A DNA stretch of 55,207 bases. Source: Akkermansia muciniphila. GTDB taxonomy: Bacteria; Verrucomicrobiota; Verrucomicrobiia; Limisphaerales; BJHT01. The position numbers and the translations under genes were made by a program. Below are positions 41,284 to 50,649 of this stretch, one piece after another. The stretch spans positions 1-55,207 of the forward strand of contig CAMAUZ010000052.1 of assembly GCA_945861535.1 (NCBI GenBank). Direction: 5' to 3'. How positions within the stretch are numbered: the first letter of the stretch is position 1; each line of letters starts with the position of its first letter. A model generated the notes under the pieces. The model did no database searches. It was not told where the DNA came from and saw only the letters and a program-made list of their open reading frames with translations.

Positions 41284-42579
41284 TCACGGCTGCTTGGCGG
41301 GCTTCGGATCGGGGCTGAGCTGCTTGAGCCAATTGCTGGCCTGCGACGCTTTTTTGAAGGCCTCGTAGCCTTGGGGGCCGAGCACGCCGGTGACGGCGGT
41401 TTCGGTCTCGGTGCGGATGCCGGCCAGCGCGGCCTGCCGTTGTTCGCTGGAGAGCGCGGAGTCGTTGCGGATTTTTTTGGCCTGTTCCTCGGCGACCTTC
41501 TTCATGTCGAACACCTTGTTGGCGGCGTCGCGACTGAGCTGCTGTTTTTCGGTGAAGCGAAACAGACCCTGATAAACATAGTCTTGGGCGCGTTCGTAGT
41601 CGGCGTAGCGGGTTTCGCCGAGGGTTTGTTTGAGCTGGGTTTCCAGTTCTTTTTTGGCGGCGTCGTACTTCTCGCGCTCGGCCTTGTCGGTCGGCGGGAC
41701 GCCGGCGAAACCATATTCGTCATCGAATCTTTTCTTCACTTTGAACACGTCGCGATACTCCTGCTCGCTCGGGGCGAAGCTGGTGAGTTGAAAGCGCATC
41801 ATGTTCGCGGTTTGCGACATGCGGAGATTGTAGTCCTCGAGTTCCGCCGGGGTGAGCAACTTGGCCAGTTCGGCCTCCTTTTCCTTCTGCACCTTCAACA
41901 TGTTTTTCATGCCGTCGGCGTCGCCGAAGCCGCCGCCGTCCATCGATTTCATGAGCTTGGCGGCGAATTTCTGCTCGATCTCCATGGCCTGGGTCTGTTT
42001 GCCGGACGGCAGGAAGTCGAGCATGCGCTCGAAGGGATTGCCGCCGCCGAACATGGCCATCAGGTCGGGTTTTTCCTCGGGGGCGGAACCGAGCAATTCG
42101 GTGAGCAGGGCGCGTTTTTCGCGGCTGAGCGCCTGGCGTTTCTCGACCTGGGTTTCATCCGCCATCTCCTTGAACATCGCCATGCCCGGTTTCCAATACT
42201 CGAATTTGTTCGTGCCGCCGGGGCGCAGGGCCTTGAACCGGGCCTCGTAGAGTTTGGTGACATCGGCGGTGATGAGGTCGCGGATGGTTTCGTCCGGGCA
42301 GCCGATGGCGCGCAGGTTGGTGATGTATTGGCGGTAGTCGGCGGACTCGACCATGCGCCAGTCGATCTTCTGGACGGCGGTGTTGGTGACGGTCTGGACG
42401 ACGATCTGGGTTTTGAGTTTGGGTCCCGCAACGGATGCGGCGTGCGCGGGCGCGACTGATCCGACGGTGGCCGGTGGCGGTGGTGAAGCAGCGGGGGCGG
42501 CGGCCTCCTTTTTGAAATACGCCACCCCGAGGGCGACGTTCACGACCACGGAAAATACCAGCAGGAGTTTCGCGTTCAT
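41284..42579 (-). CDS. Membrane-anchored helical protein, last gene of DUF6263 operon
   Basis: 431 residues from ATG 42579 (MNAKLLLVFSVVVNVALGVA). An N-terminal membrane anchor (5-20), then an Ala/Pro-rich linker and a long, highly charged alpha-helical body. Phrases such as WRMVESADYRQYITNLRAI and CPDETIRDLITADVTKLYEA recur in verrucomicrobial proteins of unknown function. The many Glu/Lys-rich helices (KVQKEKEAELAKLLTPAELE; AAKKELETQLKQTLGETRYA) resemble extracytoplasmic sensor-like folds. It starts 8 nt after the gene upstream, so it belongs to the same operon. Function unknown. Confidence 0.82.
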   Translation of the reverse strand: MNAKLLLVFSVVVNVALGVAYFKKEAAAPAASPPPPATVGSVAPAHAASVAGPKLKTQIVVQTVTNTAVQKIDWRMVESADYRQYITNLRAIGCPDETIRDLITADVTKLYEARFKALRPGGTNKFEYWKPGMAMFKEMADETQVEKRQALSREKRALLTELLGSAPEEKPDLMAMFGGGNPFERMLDFLPSGKQTQAMEIEQKFAAKLMKSMDGGGFGDADGMKNMLKVQKEKEAELAKLLTPAELEDYNLRMSQTANMMRFQLTSFAPSEQEYRDVFKVKKRFDDEYGFAGVPPTDKAEREKYDAAKKELETQLKQTLGETRYADYERAQDYVYQGLFRFTEKQQLSRDAANKVFDMKKVAEEQAKKIRNDSALSSEQRQAALAGIRTETETAVTGVLGPQGYEAFKKASQASNWLKQLSPDPKPAKQP

Positions 42580-42587
42580 AATGGAGT

Positions 42588-44705
42588 TCAGTTCGTCGGT
42601 GGAATGTCGGTCATCTCAAGAACCTTCACGCCGACTTTCGTTTTCATTTTGGTCGTTCCGTTACGACCGCCGAACGGCGAGGTCACCTTCAGCTCCTGTT
42701 CGCACACCGAATCGACGACCGTGCCGGAAGCGGGATCGAACCATACTCGGCCCGCGATCCGTCCGTCCTCGACGGTGATCGTCTTGCCGGCGGGGTGCGC
42801 TGGATTGGTGGTGATGGTGCCGCTGAATTCGATCACGACGCAGCGGCGCTGGTCGTGTTGCTCCCAAGCGAGGAAAGTATTCGTCAGACTGCCTTGGAAA
42901 AATCTCGCCGCAGCGCGCATTCCCCACGGGTCGATCGACAGGAATCGGTGCGACGGCCAAGTGTCGCCGACCTTCACCGGATGGTCGGGAAAGTCAGGTG
43001 CGATTGCCACGACCTGTTGGAGGTGGTCGTCGCTCAAAATGGTGTGAAAAATGTTGAAGGCCAGAGGTGTGGCACCGGGGGAGAGACTGGTCCACAGTTC
43101 CCACAACCCGGCAACCCGGACGAAACCGCCATAGGCATCCATCAGATAGCGGAAATTCACATTGGCGAGGCTCTGCAGCGCGACGACCCCAGGATTGTCG
43201 CGGTCATTGTTCGCCTCGGGCTTCGCCTCAAAACTGGCAAACTGGCCGCGCCCATCGAACGTGGGGAACTGGAATTTTTGGGTGCCAAACTGAACTTCGA
43301 GTTCACTCCGGCCATCCGGTTGTTTTTCCCGTACCCTGACCACGCACTCCTGGTGCAGAAAGATTTCCTGTTTCAGCGGCCGCGGAGGAACGGGCAGGAT
43401 TACTTCGTTTTCCCGCTGGATCTCCATCCGGTGTAGGAAACGGCTGCCCACCGCCCAGTTTCGCCGCAGCAAGACCGTGTCGCCCGGCAACGCAATGGCC
43501 CGCGTTGGCGCAGTTTTTGCGGCCGGGTCAGTGGGGACAAACGTCGGCACCAGCCCGGCGAATTCCTGCGCCGACAGCTCCGTGACGGCCAGCAGCTTGA
43601 GGCGGCTGATCTGCGTGGTGACGCCGCTGATGCGGCTGGGGCCATCGCGGTTGCTCTCGCGGGCCAGTTCGCGGGTCACGGCAGCCTCGGTGAAAACCCC
43701 GCGGCGCAGGTCGAACCAGAAATTGCCCGTGGTCGTGCCCTTGACCACACGAACGCTGGAGGGGTGGCCACTGTTGAATCCCTCCGGGGAAATCGTGCCC
43801 GCGACGCGAACGATGGCACAATGGCGGCCCTCGTGATTTTCAAATCCAGCGACCGTATTGGTTTGGTCGATTCGCAGATTCCCGCGCGGGCTCATCAGGA
43901 ACAGCGGGCTGTCGTGCTGAACGTGCATGGCGGACCACGATTCGCCCGGCTTCAGCGGGCCTTCGGGCAAGGCGCCGACGAGGGAAAGCACGTTGCTGAA
44001 AGATTCCGCGGCGAGGAGGGTTTGCAGGATTCCTTCCCCGCCAGACGGCCGGACGGAGTTCACGAAAGCGTGTAGTTCCCGGCCAAGCGTCAGGCGCTTG
44101 ATCCGCCCGTGCCGGTCGGTGACGCAGCGAATCCGGGCACCGCCGAGCCGGCGATAGAGGGCGTTGTGCGGGTTTGACGAGTCCGTCACGGGATCTCGGT
44201 CGGAATCGAAAACGAAAGAGCCCATCGGCCCCATCGCGTGCGTGGCGCGAAAGCGGACGATTTCCACATCGACGTCGAATCCGCCGGTGCTCAGCTTTGC
44301 CAACACGGAAACGCCGACGTCCATGGCGTGTGAATTGTGCGGTCCCGACAATTGGGAGGGTCCGGATTTGGAGACCTCCAACTCGGTGGTTGTCTCGTAC
44401 CGTTGGAGATAGCGCTTCCCCACCTGCCAGCCGGGGCGGAAGTCCACCGCCGTTTGTGGGTCAACGGTCGCGGCCTGTTTTTGGTAATGCGTCCGGCACG
44501 CTGCAAGAACTGCGGATACGCCAATCAGGACCACGAGCCACCCCGCGCGAGGAAACCAACGGCTTCCGGAAGCTCCGCTGCGCCACGACCGATCCGTCGC
44601 GGCGGCTGGGGCTTCGGCACCGGGAGGAGCGTCCCCGACGCGCGCTTGCGACGCGTTGACCGAGGCCGCCGCGGTCCGCTGGGTGCCGCCGGGATTCGCG
44701 CTCAT
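42588..44705 (-). CDS. Large DUF6263-like protein with two tandem domains
   Basis: 705 residues from ATG 44705 (MSANPGGTQRTAAASVNASQ). One TM or lipoprotein-like segment near residue 55-70 (WLVVLIGVSAVLAACRTHYQ; the C of LAAC could be a lipobox Cys but is far from the N-terminus). Two DUF6263-like units follow, each starting with a WxVGxRxLxR phrase: GWQVGKRYLQRYETTTELEV and NWAVGSRFLHRMEIQRENEV. Each ends with a phrase like RRCVVIEFSGTITTNPAHPA or HCAIVRVAGTISPEG and then GRVWFDPASGTVVDSVCEQE. The single-domain relative is encoded just upstream (44714-45862). Probably periplasmic; function unknown. Confidence 0.85.
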   Translation of the reverse strand: MSANPGGTQRTAAASVNASQARVGDAPPGAEAPAAATDRSWRSGASGSRWFPRAGWLVVLIGVSAVLAACRTHYQKQAATVDPQTAVDFRPGWQVGKRYLQRYETTTELEVSKSGPSQLSGPHNSHAMDVGVSVLAKLSTGGFDVDVEIVRFRATHAMGPMGSFVFDSDRDPVTDSSNPHNALYRRLGGARIRCVTDRHGRIKRLTLGRELHAFVNSVRPSGGEGILQTLLAAESFSNVLSLVGALPEGPLKPGESWSAMHVQHDSPLFLMSPRGNLRIDQTNTVAGFENHEGRHCAIVRVAGTISPEGFNSGHPSSVRVVKGTTTGNFWFDLRRGVFTEAAVTRELARESNRDGPSRISGVTTQISRLKLLAVTELSAQEFAGLVPTFVPTDPAAKTAPTRAIALPGDTVLLRRNWAVGSRFLHRMEIQRENEVILPVPPRPLKQEIFLHQECVVRVREKQPDGRSELEVQFGTQKFQFPTFDGRGQFASFEAKPEANNDRDNPGVVALQSLANVNFRYLMDAYGGFVRVAGLWELWTSLSPGATPLAFNIFHTILSDDHLQQVVAIAPDFPDHPVKVGDTWPSHRFLSIDPWGMRAAARFFQGSLTNTFLAWEQHDQRRCVVIEFSGTITTNPAHPAGKTITVEDGRIAGRVWFDPASGTVVDSVCEQELKVTSPFGGRNGTTKMKTKVGVKVLEMTDIPPTN

Positions 44706-44713
44706 AACTGATT

Positions 44714-45862
44714 TCAGTTCGTCTTCGGTGGCTCCCCGTTCTCGATGACTTTCACGGTGATTTTGTTGCGCGTCTTGCTGTCCATCGTCCGGCCGGCGGT
44801 GGTGATTTTCATCGTCATTTCCTGATCGGTATAGGCATCGACGATCATGCCGGTGGCGGGATCGAACCACGATTTGCCCGAGGTCCGGCCCGACTCGACG
44901 GTCATCGAAACGGGCATGGCCGAGGGCGCGGCCGGCGCGCCGGGTTTGTTGGTGACGCTGCCGGTGAACTCGATCACGGCGCAGCGGCGATTGCCGTGTT
45001 CCTCCCAGCCTTTGAAGGTGTTGGTCGTGGAGAACACCAGCGTCCCCAACTGGCCCATGAGCGTGTCGCGCTGCACCGGCCAGGATTCGCCGACCTTCAC
45101 GGGTTTGGTGGGCAGGTCGATGTCCAGCGTGACGACGCGCTTGAGATTATCCTCGGTCAGCAGCGGCGTGAGAATCGCGCGGGCCTGCTGGGTGACCGTG
45201 GCGAGCAGTTTGCTCTGCAACTCCTGGGCGCCAACGACCTTCTCGATTCGCCCGTTGGTGTCCGTGAGGTAATGAATTTTCACCCCGACCAGCTTCCGCA
45301 GCGCGGTGGCCACGGCGTTGGTGCGGTCTCCCTTGGCATCGGATTTGGAATCAAACGTCACCAGCGGCCGTCCGCCCGCTTTGGAATCGATCTTCTGAGC
45401 GACAAATTCCACCTCGAGTTCCTGGCCGCCGCCCTCACGTGCTTTCAGCACGGCGAGCGAATAATCCTGGGACTGGGTGGACTCCTGCTTCGTCGGCAGC
45501 GGCACGCCGGGGATGGTCGTCTCGCTTTCCTGCACCACATCCATGCGTTGCAGATAGCGTTTGCCCACCGGCCATTTCAGCCGCAGATCGACCGCCTCGC
45601 CGGTTCCCGCCGCCGCATTGGTGGCCGCGCCGCCCGCCGTGGCATTGGTGCCCGTCGGCGGCACGGCGGCTTTGGGTTTGGGCGCGGACGGAGCCGGTGC
45701 GGCAGCCGGTGCGGGCGGAGCTTCTTCCTTGCTGCAACCCAAGGCCCCGAGCAATCCGATTGCGAGCACGGCCAGCGGCCACCGGGTTCCAAACCGGGGA
45801 ACGCGAGAACGGGTTTCGTCCGCGGGACGGTTTTCAAACGAGAGCGGGATAATAGAAGGCAT
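44714..45862 (-). CDS. DUF6263 family lipoprotein
   Basis: 382 residues from ATG 45862 (MPSIIPLSFENRPADETRSR). A hydrophobic segment LAVLAIGLLGALGC ends in a lipobox-like LGALGC near residue 43, followed by a long Ala/Pro/Thr linker. The DUF6263 domain reads WPVGKRYLQRMDVVQESETT, LEVEFVAQKIDSKAGGRPLV, VTLDIDLPTKPVKVGESWPV, NRRCAVIEFTGSVTNKPG and SWFDPATGMIVDAYTDQEMT. It is the first of three genes with 8-nt gaps. The family is frequent in Bacteroidetes and PVC bacteria; role unknown. Confidence 0.87.
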   Translation of the reverse strand: MPSIIPLSFENRPADETRSRVPRFGTRWPLAVLAIGLLGALGCSKEEAPPAPAAAPAPSAPKPKAAVPPTGTNATAGGAATNAAAGTGEAVDLRLKWPVGKRYLQRMDVVQESETTIPGVPLPTKQESTQSQDYSLAVLKAREGGGQELEVEFVAQKIDSKAGGRPLVTFDSKSDAKGDRTNAVATALRKLVGVKIHYLTDTNGRIEKVVGAQELQSKLLATVTQQARAILTPLLTEDNLKRVVTLDIDLPTKPVKVGESWPVQRDTLMGQLGTLVFSTTNTFKGWEEHGNRRCAVIEFTGSVTNKPGAPAAPSAMPVSMTVESGRTSGKSWFDPATGMIVDAYTDQEMTMKITTAGRTMDSKTRNKITVKVIENGEPPKTN

Positions 45863-46566
45863 AAGAGTTTTTTAGATTTTGGCGCCCGGACACTACACAA
45901 CGGTCCGACCGGGGAAACGGAAATCTGCCCTCGCGACGGCGCACCGGTGGCTGCGAAATTTTGGAGTGAACGAAGCGTTTGGGGGGAAGCTCAAAGCACG
46001 AAGTTCAAAGTTCAAGGGAGAGGCCAAGCGCCAATAACCAAGCGGGGTGCGGCGGGCGTGGCGAGTAGGCGATTCGTCAGAGTGACTGCGGAGGGTCGGG
46101 CCGCACAGTCAGCCCGAAATTCCCGTCGGGCCTGACCGATCCTGGCCCCAACCGTGCCTTCGGAGTCCGCGCTTTCAGTCCGCTCCCGCCGTCCGCAGAC
46201 CGGCCGGCGACGCTTCGCCAGGCGTGAGAAAAAAGATCACCGTGGAGACGGCAGTTGGAACTGAGACGCCACGGAAAAACGCCGATAAGCACGGATCAAA
46301 ACCGGTGTGCGTTGCTTCGCCTGCCGGGTGAACTCCCGTTTTTCCAACCCCTTTTCCTATCCTTATTAATCCGTGTCCATCGGTGGCTGAACGGCAGTCT
46401 TCAGGAGCACTGAATGCTGGCTCGCAAGCCGCCGCCGACTCCCTTCGTCATGCGCGAGTCACCGCTCGCGATGCGCGGTTCGCCCGCCGTAATTTCCTTT
46501 CTCCTCGCCCCGCTGCAATGGGCGGCAATACTCCGTGGGCACCGACCCCGAACTCCGTACGCACCC
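45863..46566. other. 704-bp divergent intergenic region with repeats
   Basis: Contains one AGCTCAA-type arm (AAGCTCAAAGCACGAAGTTC then AAAGTTCAAGGGAGAGGCCA, 45988-46030) and, at 46268-46388, iterated CACGG-type words (GCCACGGAAAAACGCC, AAGCACGGATC) facing ATTAATCCGTGTCCATCGGT. Promoters for the DUF6263 operon and the TIM-barrel gene must lie here. No gene recognised. Confidence 0.55.
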
Positions 46567-47556
46567 ATGCACCTCCAACTCGGCATCGACAATTACTCGC
46601 TCCGTTCGTTCGGCTGGAACGCGGCGCAACTCATCGAGTACGCCGCCGCGCTGCGACTCGATGTCCTGATGCTGTCGGACCTCGACGTTTTCGGAACTCG
46701 CGCCGACACCCACCTGCGTGAAATTCGCGCCCGCGCTGCGGATCGCGGCCTCGCGTTGCAGGTCGGGATGCTGAGCATTTGTCCGTCGTCGGTGATGTTC
46801 GATCCGCGGCGTGGCACGGCGGGCGAGCAATTGCGCGAGACCATCCGCGTGGCGGGCGCGGTGGGTTCGCCGATTGCGCGGTGCGTGTTGGGCAAGGTCG
46901 ATGACCGCCGCAGCCCCGGCGGGATTGGCGCGCGCATCGCCGAGACGGTGGCGGTGTTGCAGAGCGTGCGCAGCTTCGCGCAGGACCGCGGCATCAAAGT
47001 CGCCGTCGAGAACCACGCGGGCGATCTCCAGTCCCGCGAACTGTTGGGCCTGATCGACGCGGCCGGTCGCGACTGGGTGGGCGCGCTGGTGGACGCGGGT
47101 AACGCGACCTGGGCGCTCGAGGAACCGCTATGCAATCTCGCACGGCTCGCGCCTGTCGCGCTCACTTCGGGCATCCGCGACTCGGTGCTGTGGCCCGCGC
47201 CGGACGGCGCGGTGTTGCAGTGGGCCGCGGTGGGCGAGGGGAGCGTGGATTTGAAAAACTATTTCGCGCAGTTCGCCCGGTTGTGTCCCCAGGTGCCGGT
47301 GATTCTCGAAACCATTTCGGGCCGGCCGATTCCCATTCCGTTTCGCGCGCCGGATTTCTGGACCGCCTATCCGCCAAGCGATCCCCGCGAGTTCGCCGCG
47401 TTCATGGCCTGGATTGAGCGCGGGCAGCCACGGCCGCCGTTCGTGCCGCCCGCCGGTCCTGCGGGCGTGCTCGCCGAGCAGGAATTTCAGCGCGCCGAGC
47501 TGGAGCGCAGCGTGCGCTACTGCCGGGAAGTGCTCGGGCTGGAGCGGGGAGCGTGA
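46567..47556 (+). CDS. TIM-barrel sugar isomerase/epimerase-like protein
   Basis: 329 residues from ATG 46567 (MHLQLGIDNYSLRSFGWNAA). An upstream in-frame extension begins in sequence without family likeness, so this ATG is preferred. The xylose-isomerase-like TIM-barrel features: LGIDNYSLRSFGWNAAQLIE, VLMLSDLDVFGTRAD, GIKVAVENHAGDLQSRELLG with the metal-ligand Glu/His, DWVGALVDAGNATWALEEP with the Asp, and PVILETISGRPIPIP with a Glu. Such proteins isomerise or epimerise sugars or inositol derivatives. Substrate unknown. It stands alone on the plus strand. Confidence 0.88.
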   Translation: MHLQLGIDNYSLRSFGWNAAQLIEYAAALRLDVLMLSDLDVFGTRADTHLREIRARAADRGLALQVGMLSICPSSVMFDPRRGTAGEQLRETIRVAGAVGSPIARCVLGKVDDRRSPGGIGARIAETVAVLQSVRSFAQDRGIKVAVENHAGDLQSRELLGLIDAAGRDWVGALVDAGNATWALEEPLCNLARLAPVALTSGIRDSVLWPAPDGAVLQWAAVGEGSVDLKNYFAQFARLCPQVPVILETISGRPIPIPFRAPDFWTAYPPSDPREFAAFMAWIERGQPRPPFVPPAGPAGVLAEQEFQRAELERSVRYCREVLGLERGA

Positions 47557-48278
47557 GGCGACGCGGCCGGACCGATGTCGTTGGAACGGGTCCGCTGCTG
47601 CGCGCCTCCGATCACTGCGGTTTCTGGGGGGCGCGGCCATTCCGGGCGGGGCGTTACACAAAACACCGCAGCGATGGGAAGAACGCTGAGGGGGAATTGG
47701 GAGGAGAAAGCAGCGAGGACTGCGGAATGCGGCTGTTTCCAAACCACGCTGCGTGTTGCCTGGCCGCATCGTGAACGCAGCTTGGAACTAGCCGCAACTA
47801 TGCAGTCGCGCCGGTGCAGATTGACCACAGCGACACGATGAACACATAGCGGCGAAGCCGCAACCCAAGGAGCGCGGCTGTGTCCGCCGAGGACCAGCCG
47901 CAGCAGCCCCGAATTCGCGGAGGCATCCGTTGAAATCCGAAGCGTCCCCTGCGCCCAACCTGCTGCGGCTGGTGCTCCGCGCACACAGCCGCGCTCCGGA
48001 AAACATCCTCGCGGCACGCGAGGATTTCGGCGCGCGGGCGGTCCCCGCCCGCAGCGGCTGCGCACCCGCGAAGGCGCAACAAAGTTCCAACGCCCTGGCT
48101 CCGATATTGCCGCTGCGCCCGGGGACCGGTCGCGCTCCGGAGTGCGACCGTCCCCGGTCGCAGCGCCGCCCGCACGCACGCAGGTGCCGGGATCATTCCA
48201 CGTCACCCTCCGCTCCACGCTGCTGCGGCCAAGGACGACCGCACTCCAAAGGCGGTGGGCCGTTTCGATTGCGTCTCC
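47557..48278. other. 722-bp convergent gap made of repeats
   Basis: Holds an iterated CACAGCG/CACGATG word (ACCACAGCGACACGATGAAC, 47823-47847), the second GGAGCGCGGCTGTGT element (47869-47999) and degenerate GC-rich palindromes up to about 48240 (for example GACCGCACTCCAAAGGCGG). I see no supportable gene. Confidence 0.55.
47869..47999. repeat. Interspersed inverted repeat, GGAGCGCGGCTGTGT family (copy 2)
   Basis: Left arm 47869-47904 (GGAGCGCGGCTGTGTCCGCC then GAGGACCAGCCGCAGC) and right arm 47961-47999 (CTGCGGCTGGTGCTCCGC then GCACACAGCCGCGCTCC). Same organisation as 5474-5598. Confidence 0.82.
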
Positions 48279-49082
48279 TTATCCGGCGATCTCCCCTTTC
48301 ACCAAAGTCTCCAACTCCCCGACGATGGTCTCGAGCGGGACCGAGAAGCGGATCTGTTTCCCCAGCCCGACGGCGATGGTGTAGGGGTGGACGTGCAGGC
48401 CGGGCGCAGGGACAAGGGCGACGGTGCGCTTGCCCGGCTTGGGCACCGGCTTCACGCCGCGTCGTCCCGGCAGGGGCTGCCCTTGGCCGCGCACCTCGCC
48501 CATCATCCCGTCGTACAGCCCGGCGAAAAAGGCCGCGCGATCCGCCGGGTCAACGCCGGGCACCGCGGCGAATCTCGCCCACAGCTCGCGGAACCCGTCC
48601 GCAATGGTCTTCGCCACGCCCTTCAACCGCCGCGCCGAGGTCGGGTTCACCTCCGCCACCAACTGGTGCCCGCGAAACATGCATTCGACCCCCGTGGCCG
48701 ACGCGATGGCCCATTTCACAAAATTCCCGATCTCGATGTCCGCAATGGTCGCCACCGTCACGGAAGCGCCGCGCTTCGCTTGGTAGCGGCCGGAGAAGAT
48801 GTCGTCCTTGTTTTCGGCGTCCGGCAGCCCGAAGTCATACGCCGCCTTGAGTTGCGCCAGCTTGCGTTTCGCCGTGGCTTTTTCGCCGTCGATACCGCGG
48901 TCGGCCAGGGCCTGGAGTTTCACCAGCAGCGCGCGGGCTTTGAGGGTGGGAGTTTTCAAAGGTTGGGTTTCGGCCTCAGCCGATCGTTTGAATGTGTTTT
49001 GCAAAATGCCGTGTGACCGGTCACCGCGAGGCTGCCAATCCCCTTCCCATTTGTCCACGGGATGGCGGCGATTTCCCGTCAC
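48279..49082 (-). CDS. DUF2786-like protein
   Basis: 267 residues, probably from GTG 49082, which overlaps the upstream gene's TGA by 4 nt (GTGA). The first 45 residues may be non-homologous. KARALLVKLQALADRGIDGE then KATAKRKLAQLKAAYDFGL resembles the DUF2786 helical repeat. It is followed by VTVATIADIEIGNFVKWAIA and FRELWARFAAVPGVDPADRA, which resemble the C-terminal part found in DUF2786 proteins, and a polar C-terminus with KPVPKPGKRTVALVPAPGL. No membrane or signal sequence. Function unknown; assignment is tentative. Confidence 0.65.
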   Translation of the reverse strand: MTGNRRHPVDKWEGDWQPRGDRSHGILQNTFKRSAEAETQPLKTPTLKARALLVKLQALADRGIDGEKATAKRKLAQLKAAYDFGLPDAENKDDIFSGRYQAKRGASVTVATIADIEIGNFVKWAIASATGVECMFRGHQLVAEVNPTSARRLKGVAKTIADGFRELWARFAAVPGVDPADRAAFFAGLYDGMMGEVRGQGQPLPGRRGVKPVPKPGKRTVALVPAPGLHVHPYTIAVGLGKQIRFSVPLETIVGELETLVKGEIAG

Positions 49083-50335
49083 TTCTTCAACCGATAGAAA
49101 TTGGCGTCAGTGGAAATGGGATTGGTCACGACGTTCTGCCCGTTGACGACCACGGGCGCCGGAGTGACCGCGCTCCAGGGCAGTGCAGGCGCCAGATTGG
49201 TCCTGGATTCCAGAACGAAGCCCACCGCACTGGCCGGCCAACTGAGAATAATGGAGCTACCCTGGGTCAGGACGCCGAGGCTGGGCACGATGGCAACTTT
49301 CGGAACCAACCCATCCATCTGCATCTCAGCGCGGCCCCCGGTCGCCTCCCAAAAATTGTAAGCACTGCTCCCATCGGAACCCGGCAGACTGAAGCTTCGC
49401 ACGTCGGCGTCGTATTGCGCCAGCCGGCTGGTGGAAAGGGGGGCGACGGTGAGGACCACCACCATGGCCCGAAACTTCTTCGGCGCCGCCGCCACATTCG
49501 GAACTCTGGCACCTTGCGTGGCCACGATGTTGGAAATGGTAAGGGTATCAAAGCCGGTGGCGGTAAACTGGCCGAGACTGGGATTGGTTTGCACCCCGTT
49601 GCGGGCGATTTGAATGGGGTTGATCACCTCATTGGTCGAGATAAGTCCCATCAAATACAATTCCAGCTCACTGTAAGGGACACTGTTGCCGTAGTTGGCG
49701 GTGGCACCGAAGGCCAGATTGCCGGCCGGGCTTTTGGCTTGATACAAATTGCCGCCGAGACTCGTCACCGAGCCATAGAGCCAGCCGCCCAACTGCCCGC
49801 CCACGCTCGATAAGCCCCAATGAGAAGTCCCGTCGGCAGGGCGGGCCAGGTGTCCGCCCCACCGGTGGCAGATCTCATGGAGACTGGGGCCGCCCTTCAG
49901 ACCATTCTTGGAAGTCAGATGAATGGTCCCCTGCAAGGTGCCCGTGGAGCCATAGTAGGCGGTGGAATCAAACATCCGATAGCCTATCCCGGCGATGTCA
50001 TTCTTCGCCTCGAAATAGAGTCCGAAGTATTTTCCCGACGGAACGGTGTCCTGGTCCGAAATGAGAATGAGAAAGTCGAATTGATCGTTGAAATGGGTGT
50101 AAATCCGCGTCGTCAGGTTGCGGACATCGGCGGTGGACGGATAGCCGACCTTGGCGAATGTATTGAACTCATTGGTGGACAGGACAAGTTGAACCACCCG
50201 GTTGGAATTGTTCACGATCAACGTGTAATTCGCATTGGTGATGACAGTCTCGGCGCGGCCCGCCGCGGGGAGGAGTAACAGCCCAAAGAGTATGACAGAG
50301 AGACTACGGATGGTACCCACCAAGTTAAGACACAT
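49079..50335 (-). CDS. Secreted putative zinc metalloprotease with verrucomicrobial C-terminal domain
   Basis: 418 residues from ATG 50335 (MCLNLVGTIRSLSVILFGLL). A Sec signal ends near GRAET. The middle has LHEICHRWGGHL at about residue 153, an HExxH zinc motif followed by a nearby His (HEICHRWGGH), consistent with a metzincin-like protease; the Glu and both His are present. Upstream, FDFLILISDQDTVPSGKYFG fits a protease domain. The C-terminal FVLESRTNLAPALPWSAVTP then TNPISTDANFYRLKK is the beta-sandwich commonly ending secreted verrucomicrobial proteins. Activity is inferred from the motif alone. It overlaps the DUF2786-like gene by 4 nt. Confidence 0.75.
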   Translation of the reverse strand: MCLNLVGTIRSLSVILFGLLLLPAAGRAETVITNANYTLIVNNSNRVVQLVLSTNEFNTFAKVGYPSTADVRNLTTRIYTHFNDQFDFLILISDQDTVPSGKYFGLYFEAKNDIAGIGYRMFDSTAYYGSTGTLQGTIHLTSKNGLKGGPSLHEICHRWGGHLARPADGTSHWGLSSVGGQLGGWLYGSVTSLGGNLYQAKSPAGNLAFGATANYGNSVPYSELELYLMGLISTNEVINPIQIARNGVQTNPSLGQFTATGFDTLTISNIVATQGARVPNVAAAPKKFRAMVVVLTVAPLSTSRLAQYDADVRSFSLPGSDGSSAYNFWEATGGRAEMQMDGLVPKVAIVPSLGVLTQGSSIILSWPASAVGFVLESRTNLAPALPWSAVTPAPVVVNGQNVVTNPISTDANFYRLKK

Positions 50336-50460
50336 AATTTACGAGTTACTCGCGGGTTGAGCTTCGCAGCGAAAGCGGGTTGGTCAACGCAATTGGGATA
50401 GGCCGCGCGCTCACGGGCGAGCAATGGGCGCAGTTCAGTTCCTCGCAGCGGGTTTCCCCA

Positions 50461-50629
50461 AGTTCATTTGCACCCGGCTTTACAGATTGTGTGAAAACGC
50501 CATCGCTTCCCGGTAGCCGCCGACGTGAGGAGGCGGATTTCCGCGGCATTCGCGTGGGTCGCCTCCGCCTCGTCACCTCGGCGGCTACATATCACGCAGC
50601 CTGTGAAGCCTGGGGCCAATGAGAAGTGC
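50461..50629. repeat. Nested inverted repeats (GTAGCCGCCGACGTGAGG copy 2 inside an outer pair)
   Basis: Inner element 50513-50588 matches the copy at 7371-7446. Outer arms TTCATTTGCACCCGGCTTTA then CAG and GCCTGTGAAGCCTGGGGCCA then ATGAG face each other around it. This fills most of the 314-bp gap 50336-50649. Confidence 0.7.
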
Positions 50630-50649
50630 AAAAAACCTATACCCACCGC

